A stretch of DNA of 64,000 nucleotides from Blastomussa wellsi (lineage: Eukaryota; Cnidaria; Anthozoa; Scleractinia; Plerogyridae): assembly GCA_947652115.1 (NCBI GenBank), contig OX393572.1, positions 2,733,484 through 2,797,483 of the forward strand, read 5' to 3'. The notes under the pieces are model-generated. The model did not search any database and was not told where the DNA came from. It saw only the letters and a program-made list of their open reading frames with translations. The stretch's first letter is position 1; every line of letters starts with the position of its first letter. Below, in pieces: positions 12,701-24,700 of this stretch. A program made the translations under genes and the position numbers.

Positions 12701-15700
12701 TAATCAGCAAATTGTAATGTTTTATGTTGTTCACTTCATGTATCATTTTACTTGTCATCTTACAGTGTTCTCCAAATTTTTATTTTTATTTAATATTTTA
12801 CTTGCCACAGCACAGATATTAACTTTATTATAAAGAAAACAAAAAAGATAGTAAGAAAGCTTTTGAGGACACTGAAATCGTTGTTTTTTCACCAGAAAGT
12901 AATGCTTGCCTATCATTTGAACAGTGGATGGTACTGTAGTGTTTTACATGTATATTGGAGCATGCGCATTAGATCTGGACGTGTTAGTAAAACGTGCTCT
13001 CTTGCAATGGAGTTTGTTTAGAGTGTTTCTTGTACGTTGGTTAAATCCGAAGGTTAAATCCGTGAGATACTACATTTTGGCGACGAGGAAGGTCGTTACT
13101 AGATTTGTTTGAGATGTCAGCTGTATATTTAAGCGATACAGGACAAGGATTGAAGTCATTTGACTGCTCAGAAACTGCTGGTATCTCCGCACGCTGGGAA
13201 AGATGGCTACGAGCTTTCGAGTTGTATGCAACGGGCAAAGGAGTCAAAAATGCCGACCAGAAGAAGGCGCTACTGTTGCATACCGCTGGAACAGATGTTC
13301 AAGATATCTATTTTACGTTAGAAGAAGAAGGAGGGTCGGATAGCTATCGGAAAGCGACGGCGACCTTGAATAAATATTTCAAACCGCAAGCAAATGTTCC
13401 ATACGAAAGGCTTTGTTTTCGTGAAACAAGTCAACTGGCCAACGAAACCGTCGAACAGTTTGTGACCAGATTGAGACAGAAAGCTAAAACATGTGAATTC
13501 GGAGATGCGGACGCTGTGGAGGAGCAAATTCGTGATCAAGTGATTAGTAAGTGTTTGTCACACGAGCTTCGTCGAAAGTTACTTCAGAAGGGTCAAGCCT
13601 TGACTCTGCCAAAATTGAGAGAAATCGCCCGTTCTATGGAAGAATCTGAGAAACAGGCCCGTTCGATCGAAGGAGCAAGCGATGCGAGTAACGAGGTTAA
13701 TAGTGTGGGTGGAAAGGTGGATCACAAAGAAGATTCGAGCACAAGCCATATTAAATGTTATTGTTGTGGAAGGCTAGGACACAAAGCTAACGATCACCGA
13801 TGCCCAGCTAGAGGGAAACAGTGCAGGAAATGTAATGGGACAGGACATTTTGAGGCTGTTTGTAAAACGAAGAAGAAGCAAAATAGTGGCCGAGGCCGAG
13901 GAGCTGGAGGAATGAGTGGGGCAGGCAATAGAAGAAGGAGTGGTGGACGCCATGATGTGAGGCAAGTGGAAGACGAGGTTCAGCAGAGTGATGTTTGTGA
14001 GTATGCATTTGGCATATCAGATGATTCAAATGTTTTAAGTGATGGCAAAATTTCTGTGAAAATAGGAGGTTTGCCTGTAACAATGATTATTGATTCTGGT
14101 GCTAGTTGCAATGTCGTTGGTCGCAATGTGTGGGAAGATTTGAAAGCCAATAAGGTTAAATGTGTGTCGAGCAAAGCTTCCAAGAAGTTGTATTCATATG
14201 GTAGTAATCAGCCACTACAAGTTGCTGGCACATTTACTGCAGAAGTTTCTGTTGGGGAGGTAGTGCTAAGTGGGGTTGAATTTGTTGTTATTGAAAATAA
14301 GGGACAGGCCCTTCTAGGGCGAGTCACAGCCATTGCCTTAGGAGTTCTTAAGCTTGGAACTCCAGTCCAAGTTAACTCACTAGAAGCATCAACTGATGGA
14401 GCTAAAGGGGCATCCAGTGTTTTAGACAAATTTCCCGGATGTTGTGAAGGTATTGGCAAGCTTGAAGATTTTCAACTAAAGATTCCAGTTGATCCAGAGG
14501 TACAACCCATAGCACAAACCATTAGGCGAGTTCCTTACCACCTGCGTGATAAGTTGAGTGACAAACTAGACGAACTTGTTGAACTTGACATTATTGAGAA
14601 AGTGAGTGGACCAAGTTCATGGGTATCACCAGTGGTAGTGGTGCCGAAGCCCTCAGGTGACATTCGTTTGTGTGTAGACATGCGGCAGGCCAACATGGCA
14701 GTGAAACGAGAGCGTCACCCGATTCCCACCATCGATGAAGTTTTACAAGATTTGAACCAGAGCAAGTTCTTCAGTAAGTTGGATCTTAACTCTGCCTATC
14801 ATCAAATAGAGTTATCACCTGAATCCAGAGATATTACTACATTTGGTACCCACCAGGGACTGTACCGATACAAACGACTGATGTTCGGTATAAGTTGCGC
14901 ACCGGAGATGTACCAGAAGGTACTTGGCCAAGTCCTGCAAGAGTGTGAAGGAGTCCACAACATCCTTGATGATGTGATAGTCCATGCACCCACTGAAGAG
15001 GAACATGACAAGAGATTTGAGAATGTGGTCAGAGTATTGAGTAGCAGGGGGTTGACCTTAAACCGTGACAAATGTGAATTCAAGATGTCGCACTTGGTGT
15101 TTATGGGTCATGTGTTGTCTGCACGTGGGATTGGTCCAGCAGATGTTAAGGTGAAAGCTGTTGTTGATGCTCGTGAACCGACGAGTGCTGCTGAAGTGAG
15201 AAGCTTCCTTGGGTTGGTTAATTTTACTGCACGTTTCATTCCTGACCTGGCAACCGTATCAGCACCTCTCCGCCAGCTTACAAAGAATGGTGAACCTTTT
15301 GTGTGGGGGCCGGAGCAACAGAAATCATTTGACGAGTTGAAGAAGAGACTGTCCAGTGCAGAGACACTTGGATATTTTGACAAGAATGCCCCAACAAAGG
15401 TGATCGCAGATGCAAGCCCTGTAGGCTTAGGAGCTGTATTGGTGCAACAGCAGGGAGAAGAGCTACGCGTTATTAGCTATGCAAGCCGAAGTTTGTCAGA
15501 TACAGAACGCCGATATTCTCAGACTGAGAAAGAGGCTTTAGCGATAGTGTGGTCCTGCGAAAGATTCCACATGTATTTGTATGGTGCTGACTTTGAATTA
15601 ATGACTGACCACAAACCGCTGGAATGTATTTTCTCACCCACATCGAAGACCTGTGCTAGGATCGAGAGATGGCTTCTCAGAATGCAACCCTATAGATTTA

Positions 15701-18700
15701 CAGTGAAGTACATTCCAGGGCCCAAGAATATTGCAGATTCATTGTCACGTCTCCTGAGTCCAGTGCCACAGTCAAGAGACGAGAACGAAACAGAAGAATA
15801 TGTGAAGTGGGTGGCTCAGGAATCAACGCCTGTTGCCTTGACAACTCGCGAAATTGAGAGAGCATCCGAACACGATCTAGAGCTGAAAAGTGTACGAGAA
15901 TGTCTCTTGAATGGGAGATGGCATGCTATGGAATTCAAGGAGTACCTGCCTGTGCGAGGTGAATTAAGCGCAATTGGAAAGCTTGTTCTTCGTGGAACTC
16001 GAATTGTATTACCAAAGCAACTTCGCAGTCAAGCACTGAAGTTGGCGCATGAAGGCCATCCTGGAATTGTGGCCATGAAGCAACGTTTGCGCACCAAGGT
16101 GTGGTGGCCAGGCATCGATAAAGAGGCGGAAGGGGTCTGTAAGACCTGTCATGGTTGTCAGTTAGTTTCACAACCACCTAGACCAGAGCCGATGGTACGT
16201 ACAGAGTTGCCTTCTGCACCATGGCAACATCTAGCGGCTGACTTATTAGGCCCACTGCCTTCCGGTGATTATGTCTTTGTATTGGTGGACTACTACAGTC
16301 GATTCTTTGAAATGGAATTCACCAAATCTACTACATCTGAGAAGATTGTATCAATGCTGTCCAAGATTTTCGTCACTCATGGTCTTCCTTTGTCCCTCAG
16401 AACCGACAATGGGGCACAGTTTGTCAGTGACTACTTTGAGAAGTACTTGGAAGAGAATGGAATTGAGCACCGTCGAACAACGCCCTTATGGCCACAGGCA
16501 AATGGTGAGATTGAAAGACAGAACCGCAGTATCCTGAAACGTCTGCGTATTGCCCAAGCCGAAGGTCGTAACTGGAGATCAGAGATGGACGATTTCTTAA
16601 TGATGTACCGTAGTACACCTCATTGTACAACTGGGGTTAGCCCTGCAGAATTGTTGTTTGGAAGACGTATCAGAACCAAACTACCTCAACTGCAAGAGCT
16701 CACTGTTGAAGATGAAGTCAGAGACCGTGATAGTGAACGGAAAGAGAAAGGGAAGGTGTATGGAGACAGTAGAAGAAATGCACAAGAAAGCCATATTCAA
16801 GAAGGTGATAAAGTGTTGTTGAGACAGGAGAAAGAGAACAAACTGTCCACGACATACAAACATTCTCCATTTACAGTTGTTCAGAAGAATGGTAATAGTG
16901 TTCTTGTTGAGGCCGATGGTGTACAGTACCGTCGAAATGTGACCCATGTGAAAAAGTATCTCGAGCAAGATAATGTACCCCAAGCCACCAGCGAATTATC
17001 AGATACCACAGAGGCTCAAGGAGTGACACTACCTTCACCAAGCCAAGAGCTTAGAGAATCTGTCAAAGCTCCTACTGGAGTGCAAAGTGGTTCTACATCT
17101 ATCTTACCCTTACGTCCGTCAAGAGTCAGACGACCACCGATAAGATTTCAAGACTATGATGTAGGCTGTGTTCAGCTGGTCCCGGAGTAGAACTCTTACA
17201 CACAAATGTGAACTGAACTTGAACTGTTTATTGTGTTATACTTCTTTTGATACCAGTTTGAAGTGTTAAGTTTGTTAAGACTTTCATAGGACATTCAGAG
17301 ACATTTGCATGCATAGGAATTGATTAGGTTACTTTTGTTTTGTTTTTCATTCTACCGGACAAGTTATTTAAAGAAGGGAGGAATGTAGTGTTTTACATGT
17401 ATATTGGAGCATGCGCATTAGATGTGGACGTGTTAGTAAAACGTGCTCTCTTGCAATGGAGTTTGTTTAGAGTGTTTCTTGTACGTTGGTTAAATCCGAA
17501 GGTTAAATCCGTGAGATACTACAGGTACTCCAGTTTGTCACAGTGTTAGCATTTAAATGTTTTTGAAAGTAATTTGAGACTATATTTTTTTCATGATAAA
17601 AGCAACCAAGGCCGGAGTAACGGTAGGGTTTTAGCTTCAATGTCTTGTGTGACTGAGTTTATGGCAAAGTTAGCAAAAAGCAGGTTGTCTGGATATAGCG
17701 GCATATATTTTGTTGAAGGTAGCAATGTCACTAGCTGCAGGCAAATTTGGAATGGACTGAGGTCCCTGTTTCTCATCCCTGCAGATTGGTCGAAGGAAGC
17801 ATTGATTGAAGCATGGATGGCAGATCCTGTTGCAGCTTGTGAAAAAGCTGGAGTCACTCTACCAGAAAGTAAGACAGTACAGTCACATAGTTAGTTTTTG
17901 GCCACCAAGTAACCTGTGGAAAACTTGGCAGCAGTTTTTCAGTTACCTTTTTGGTCCATTTGCATACAAAATGTAGATCACTAAATTTAGTACTCCATGT
18001 TCCTGGAGTATGCTAATAAGTCAATAAAGTATTAATGTTATTTATTAGCAAATCTACTGAACAAATACTAGGTTTAAGGGGCTATGTTTAAGGTTATTTT
18101 GGCATAAGTGGATAGGCTATTTTGCTGGGTGCCCATTATTAGTGGTATCTATAAGGCGCTGGAGGATTTTTTCCACCACCTTGTCATACAAAAATGTGAC
18201 TGCTCTGAACCTTAATGGCTAACCACTGGTGATCGCATACCTCCAGTGCCCAAGCCGCATGTGGCATGACTGATGTTTGCAATTTTATTGAACCAGATCA
18301 TGTGACAGGCAATACAGAGCTTGAAGAGAAAGCCCGGCTTACAATGAAAAACACATTTAGAACAACTGTAAGTAAAGTATAGATGTATGTACGGGTTGAC
18401 AAATTATACAAGTAATAGTGTAAGTAATATCAGTAATGTAATGCCTGTAAGCAGTATTTGTGTGTAATGTATTGTTTAATATTGAAGTAAAATAAAAATA
18501 AATAAATAAATAAATAATTTTGAGTATAATACTATAGTTGGAGCATCGAGCATAATAACAGTGCTATTCCGCAACACAATAATTACTTCTTTTTTACAGC
18601 TCCAAAAACTACAAAATTTCAAGCTATTTAATTAGTACCGAAAACTATATGAATAAGTAGTAATAACTAGTAATAAGTAGTTACAAGTTTAGTGCCCAAG

Positions 18701-21700
18701 TTAAGTTACACATGTTAATTTTCCTACTTTACTCTAAATTCTTTGGATTAAATTGTGTTATTTATTGTGAAAATGGTTTTTATTTTCACGCTTCACAGGG
18801 ATCCGGGAAATTTTTGACGGCATAATTACGAGCATATCAGAAACAGTCTAGCATAACTTATAGCATAATAGTCCATTTTGCATTTAGGGCAATGCCAAAA
18901 AGCATAATACTTGATTGTAGGAGCCCAATAGAGCTTGATAGGTTGTATTGATGGTAAACAGATTGGATTGGATTGTTTCATAGTTGTTGTTATGAAAGAT
19001 TCTTTTCAGTTCAGTCGGCAAGTTGATATAGAATCAAGTAAACATGAGAAGTAATTGTTGCTTTTACAGGATGTTTGCTCTATCTGTGAGGATAAAATAG
19101 TCTACGAAGATGTTCCACTGTCTCTATCCTGCGGCCATGAATTCTGCCGTTCTTGCTGGGAGGGGTAAGCCCTTAAAGATTACATTTTGAATAATTATTT
19201 GCTAACTCTGTTGAGAGCAGTCTTACTTGTTGTTGTCTGTTGTGGGGCACTTATCTGAATATGTCAGTTGTGTGTTGTGTGACAATTATATATGACAGTT
19301 CTCTGTGTTGTGACAGTTATTTGAATGTAAAGATCAAGGAGGGGAAGGCACACAACATACAGTGTCCTGCATTTGATTGCAGTGCTCTTGTACCAGTGGT
19401 AAGTCAACAGTAAAGTATCAAAATTCAGCCGTTTTAAATTGAAAGAAAGGGGGGGAAAGTCTACACAAGCCTAGTGACCCTTCAGGCCAGAACTTATCCT
19501 GGTTTCTGCAGCATTAAGCGATTAGAGATATGTCTACTCCCCCTGGATGGGATGCTAGTCCATCACAGGGTTACCCTGAGAACGCAATGCAGTCGGCCGA
19601 CCAGAGCTTGAACCTGGAGCACTCGATCCAGAGTCCAGCGCACTAACCATTAGGCCACCACACCTGCCAAAAATGTTTAAATTTTATAAAAAAGAGGAAT
19701 TGAATTTAAGGCTCTAATTAGGGACACTGGTGGATCTAGGGGAGGCCACCCCCATTTTTTGTCTCATTTAAATTTTTGATCTGCGCCCTACATGCAAAAT
19801 TATTTTATAACTGGAAGATTTTTGCATTAGCAGACAGAGGCACCTTTAACTTGAAGGATTATGTAATAGGTCGCGCGGTCACTAAGCGCAGAAACCGGTT
19901 TCAACCGGAAGTGAGAACGAGAAGAATTGGGGACACGTGGTGGTCTCGTTGTTGTTTATTAAAGAAAACAGAATAATGTGAGGCGACTCCACGTTCTTTC
20001 CCGGTCGCTAGTACCGCCGATTATAATTGGGGGGGGGGGGGGGCTTTAAAGTTGGTATTTCACAGAACATTTTTTCTCCCTGTTTTATTCAGGAAACCAT
20101 TGAAAGTCTTGTTTCGAGAGAAATGGCAAGAAGGTACCTGCAATTTGATATCAAGGTAAGAAGTTACTGGAATGATGATTTTTTTAATTAAAAAAAGAAT
20201 TTAACATTAAATACAGAAACAACCTTCAAGTGTGTGAGCCAAGCTGGAAAAATCTTTGGTTATTAGTGATTCTTCACTGGCTTAATGTTTCTGTTTTGTT
20301 TTCATATATTACTGTCGTGCCAATTTCACCCAGTTTATCTTTCACTCACAACAGTTATACTGGTTCTCCAAGGATGTTTGTATCAGACCAAGGAGACCAT
20401 GATCATTTTTACAGTCATGCTCATTACAAGAAATGTATTTATTTATTTATTTATTGAATACTCTCTCTTCAGGCCTTTGTAGACAGTAACCCTACATTGA
20501 AATGGTGTCCTTCCCCTGGGTGTGGCCGAGCAGTGCGTTTGCCGTCAAGTATGTTGCCATCAATGCATGTCGCTGTTGAAGCAAGTTCTTCTGAGGAGAC
20601 AGAACCTATGATCGTTGACTGTGGTCATGGTCACTTCTTCTGTTGGTAAGTCGACTCAACATCTAGACGTTAAATAATTAAAAGTCATTTGTCTTATTTA
20701 TGCATGCTGGACCATAACCTCTAATGAGTTCATCGCTCTCTTGGGTGCATTTTATTGTGGCCTTCACCATTTGAACCTTCAACTTCAACTTTATTCAATT
20801 CACTTCTTGCTCAGCTGTTCTACCGTCAAACTTGTGAGGTCAACTTGTTAAACCCCCACGAAAAACTGTCTCGCCAAAATCATGAAATTAAGTACCAATA
20901 AGGTGTAGTTTAATTGTGTTTCATTCTGGATCGAGTGGTACAGGTGTGAATCCTGGCTGAACGTACTGTGTCATTGGGAAGCGTGTGACTCTGCGGTTCC
21001 TTCCTCCACCCAGGTGTATAAATGTTTACTGGTGAACTGTTGTCATGGCAACCTATCAAATTGCTAGGAGAAACCTGTGATGGGCCAGAATCCCACCCGG
21101 TCGGAAAGAATTAGTTACAGTGCAACTAACTCAACTGGGGCCATCTAACGTTTTTTAACCAATCACTAGAAAAGTTCAGACAAGGGAATCAAAAAACTCC
21201 GATTCACTTTGTTCTGAACTCATCTCTTTATTGTCTAAAAATATGTTGGAGTGGCACCGGTTGAGTTAGTTGCACTGTAAAATTTGTTCATAATACGTTA
21301 ATAATTTTGTTTACCTACAGGCATTGTCTAAATGAAGCCCATGCACCTTGCACATGTCAACTATGGAGTCAATGGCTGAAGAAAATTGCAGAAATGATGC
21401 CAAAAATACCTACAATGGAAGGTAGTCTATGACGTACTATTGATTCTTGATTTTTTCATCAATAATTTTATATTATTTGTTTTTTTTTTGGCACTTAACT
21501 GACATCTTTCTAATGGGTTCAGAGCAGGGTGTGTTGGCAGCAAAGGTGAATTTACATTGCGTAGCCTAACAATCATCAAGTCAACTTGATTTCCAGAGTC
21601 GATTTTGATGTGTAATAACTATCAGTCAGGCAGGTTATCAAAAACATGTCAACATTTTATGTACAATAAAGCATGCATCACTTTAATGCTACCTCAATTT

Positions 21701-24700
21701 AATTGGCAATTTGGAACAAGATGTTCTTCTAAGTGGATATGTGGTGTTGTCATATCAACAGGATCAATTCCAGTTTGAGAATAATAAAAGTCGTGGAGAC
21801 GTTTTGGTGTTTGGTAGTGACCCTGAACTCTGATACTCTTTTTACAGATATTTCTGAGTGCCCTGAAACAGAAACAGTTGCCAACACACTGTGGCTGGTG
21901 ACAAACTCAAAGTCATGTCCTAACTGCAAGTGAGTCATTTCTCTTCCCATCATGTGTATTGTGTGACCACTGGCTTGAGTGACAGATGTTGTCAGTTTAT
22001 GTTGTGTGACACTTGACACTGTTCAACTACAACTGGGTTTTTCAAACTTTGTACTCATTTGTAAAACGTAGCGTTTTCTTAGCTTTTGTTCTTGAACTTT
22101 TTTACCTTATGTAATATATTGTGATATCCAATAAGTATTCTTCTGATATCAGTTGCTTTATTTTACTGGAAATTTTAAAACTTTTCTGATTAAATAGGCT
22201 ATTTTTTGGTAAGAGGTATATTAAATTAAGTGGCAAGTAAGGAAATTCTTACATCTTAGATCACCAATTCAGAAGAATGAAGGCTGTAACCATATGAAAT
22301 GTACAAAGGTATTTTATTTTACTGAATGTGAATGATATTTCTTTGAATGTTGTCACACGTTTGTCACCCATATTTAATCAGTCTTATGGCTTAGTGTACT
22401 CCACTAGCACTTTTCTTATTGCTTAGTATACACTACTTTACTTTCAAGCTTGTCAGAAAGAAGACCAATCAAGAAAAGTAAAAGATTAATATATGGTTTG
22501 AAAACAGGTGTTTTAAGTTGCTAATTAAAAATCCTTTCCCCAACAGCAAGTGCTGTTATTGGCAGCATAGCAAAATGTATGATGTCAGAGGGTAATTAAC
22601 AATTATTCCTCGAGCCCGATTGGGCTCTGAGTCAATAGCCCATGAGGCCGAAGACCGAATGGGCTATTGACTCAGAGGCCATGAGGGCGAGAGGAATAAT
22701 TGTTTTAGCAAAATCCAACTAGAAAGCATAGAAAGTATATATTTATGTAATAATGAGCTCAAATACTCGTCCGAAACTTCAGCAAAACACAATTCAGCCG
22801 CCATTGTTTTGGTTTTCAAAGCTGGCGCTTTCGCTACTAGTGGGCTATAACATATAGCCTCATAGTAGCTCAACCAATCAAAACGCAGCATTTATAATAT
22901 TAAAAATATGACTTCTAGAGTAAGCAATGAACCGAAATTTGGCAACATATCACAGAAAGTTGTATTGTGCACGAAAATGTGGATAAACTATAGTGATCAA
23001 CAGTTTGACCAGAATAGCACTTCAGCTCTGCTGGTTTTTTACGTTCTCAACCGGTTATGGTCTGAGCAGGTGCACATGCAATCAATCAACCAATCAGAAC
23101 GCAGCATTGATAATAGACCACTAGTTGGATTTTACTAACAGTGCATAGTTGATGAGGGGGACAGGGTTGTCAAAATAAGCTGGCAACCGGCGCATTTCAC
23201 CTGCTATTCTGAATACTGCACTGGCTACTCCGAATGTTAGTAGGTCAGTTCTAAGCATGATATTGGAGAAATGAAAATAGCCGCCTACTTCTTGGATGAA
23301 TCCTGCTACTCAAAAACCTAATGAGAACCCTGGGGGATGATAGCAGTCGGGGGGACAAGTGCCAGTTTGGCAAATCTTTCTTGAAACAGTCGAGGAGTTT
23401 CCAACTTATTTTATCCAATCAAAGACTAGCATGAGAACTTGCCATTACACCGAAAGTTATTATGCGAACAAACAGGTCATATTGCTTAGCAACTACGGGA
23501 ATGAACACCGTGGGTCCAGTCCCGTTTCCGAGGCAGGATTTTGTCATCATCTGGCACCTGTTCCTTTGACTGTTGGATACAACGCATACCTATAGTAAAT
23601 GATTTGATGTTGGAGATTTCTATTCATGTTGGGTATTTTTGTCTCTTTTTAGTGTAAACATGAATTCTGCTGGGTTTGTTTAGAACAATGGAAAAAGCAC
23701 AGTTCTGCTACAGGGGGATATTTTAGGTTGGTTCAATAATAAATGCCAGTATGCTTGTGTGTTTAGTGCTGCAACACTAAGGTGCTATTCCACAAAGGGA
23801 TTTGCCAGTAACACAAGCAAACACGAGGCGACATGTTTAAGATTTTTCTGCTAGGCAAGTGTGTAGCCTTTGATTTTCACTTGCTCAAAATTTACATACT
23901 CAAATGCTTTTAATTTGCAGGTGTAATCGATTTGAAATTGTGCAAAAAGTGGAATCAGAGTCAGCCAAGTTAGTGACAGAGGTAATTATTTGCCTTCTTG
24001 TAGCTTTTTATAATAACTCCCATGTGCAACTTGTTGTCTCTATGTTGGGCCTGGCGTGCATTTCTCAAAAGTCTCTAAGTCATGACGCGCCCCAGAACCG
24101 TTTTTATAACTTAGTTTCTATCGGATGTCGTTGTAGTCTCAGGCCAAAAAACAAGGCGTTTACGTTTTGTCAATGTAAGGTTTCATTTGAACTTTAAAAA
24201 TAAAAAAACTGAAACGCTGTTGGTAAACATTTTGCTAGGAAAATAGCTTTCCGGGCCTGAAATGGCTCCGGCACGTTTGAGAAATGCAGAGCACCTGGTC
24301 TCTCTCTTTGAAGTTCCGTCTTATAATCTGCATTATCCTCTTCCCTTTAACACATAAGGTCTTTCCAGACAAAGCCAGCCCAGAGCCTCCATTCAATGGA
24401 AGGCCTCGCTTTTCTTACACTGCTGTACGCCTCCAGGTGCTCATACTCTACTTTTACCTTTCCTTTGAAGAAGAACATAGTAATTTTTTGTTGATATCCA
24501 TGTTGGGGAGTGAGCTGCCTGGGTTTGATTCCAGCCCGGTGTCATATGTGGGTTGTGTTTGTTGTTGGTTCTCTCCTCGCTCCGAGGGTTTTTATCCAGG
24601 GTTCTCTGGTTTTTCTCCCTCATCAAAAACCAACATTTCTAAATTGCAATTCGACCTGGATTAAGGACCTGCATGGAAACCAGCTGAGGCTGATGTGGCT

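Larger units (their letters stand above)
12935..17523 (+). mobile_element. Full-length Ty3/gypsy LTR retrotransposon in ANKIB1 intron 6
   Basis: A complete 4,589-bp element. Both 140-bp LTRs begin TGTAGTG and end TACTACA. They differ at a single base (position 41: C at 12975, G at 17424). The flanks carry a 5-bp target duplication, GGTAC (12930-12934 and 17524-17528). A putative primer-binding site (TTTTGGCGACGAGG) follows the 5' LTR, and a polypurine tract (AAAGAAGGGAGGAA) precedes the 3' LTR. One uninterrupted gag-pol frame lies between them. It has the same orientation as the host gene, and no env-like frame is present. The near-identical LTRs and intact frame mark a very recent insertion. 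The primer tRNA is not identified. Confidence 0.96.

Noticed and set aside
12935..17523. Endogenous retrovirus
   Set aside because: No envelope-like frame follows pol. The integrase order and short LTRs fit a Ty3/gypsy retrotransposon.
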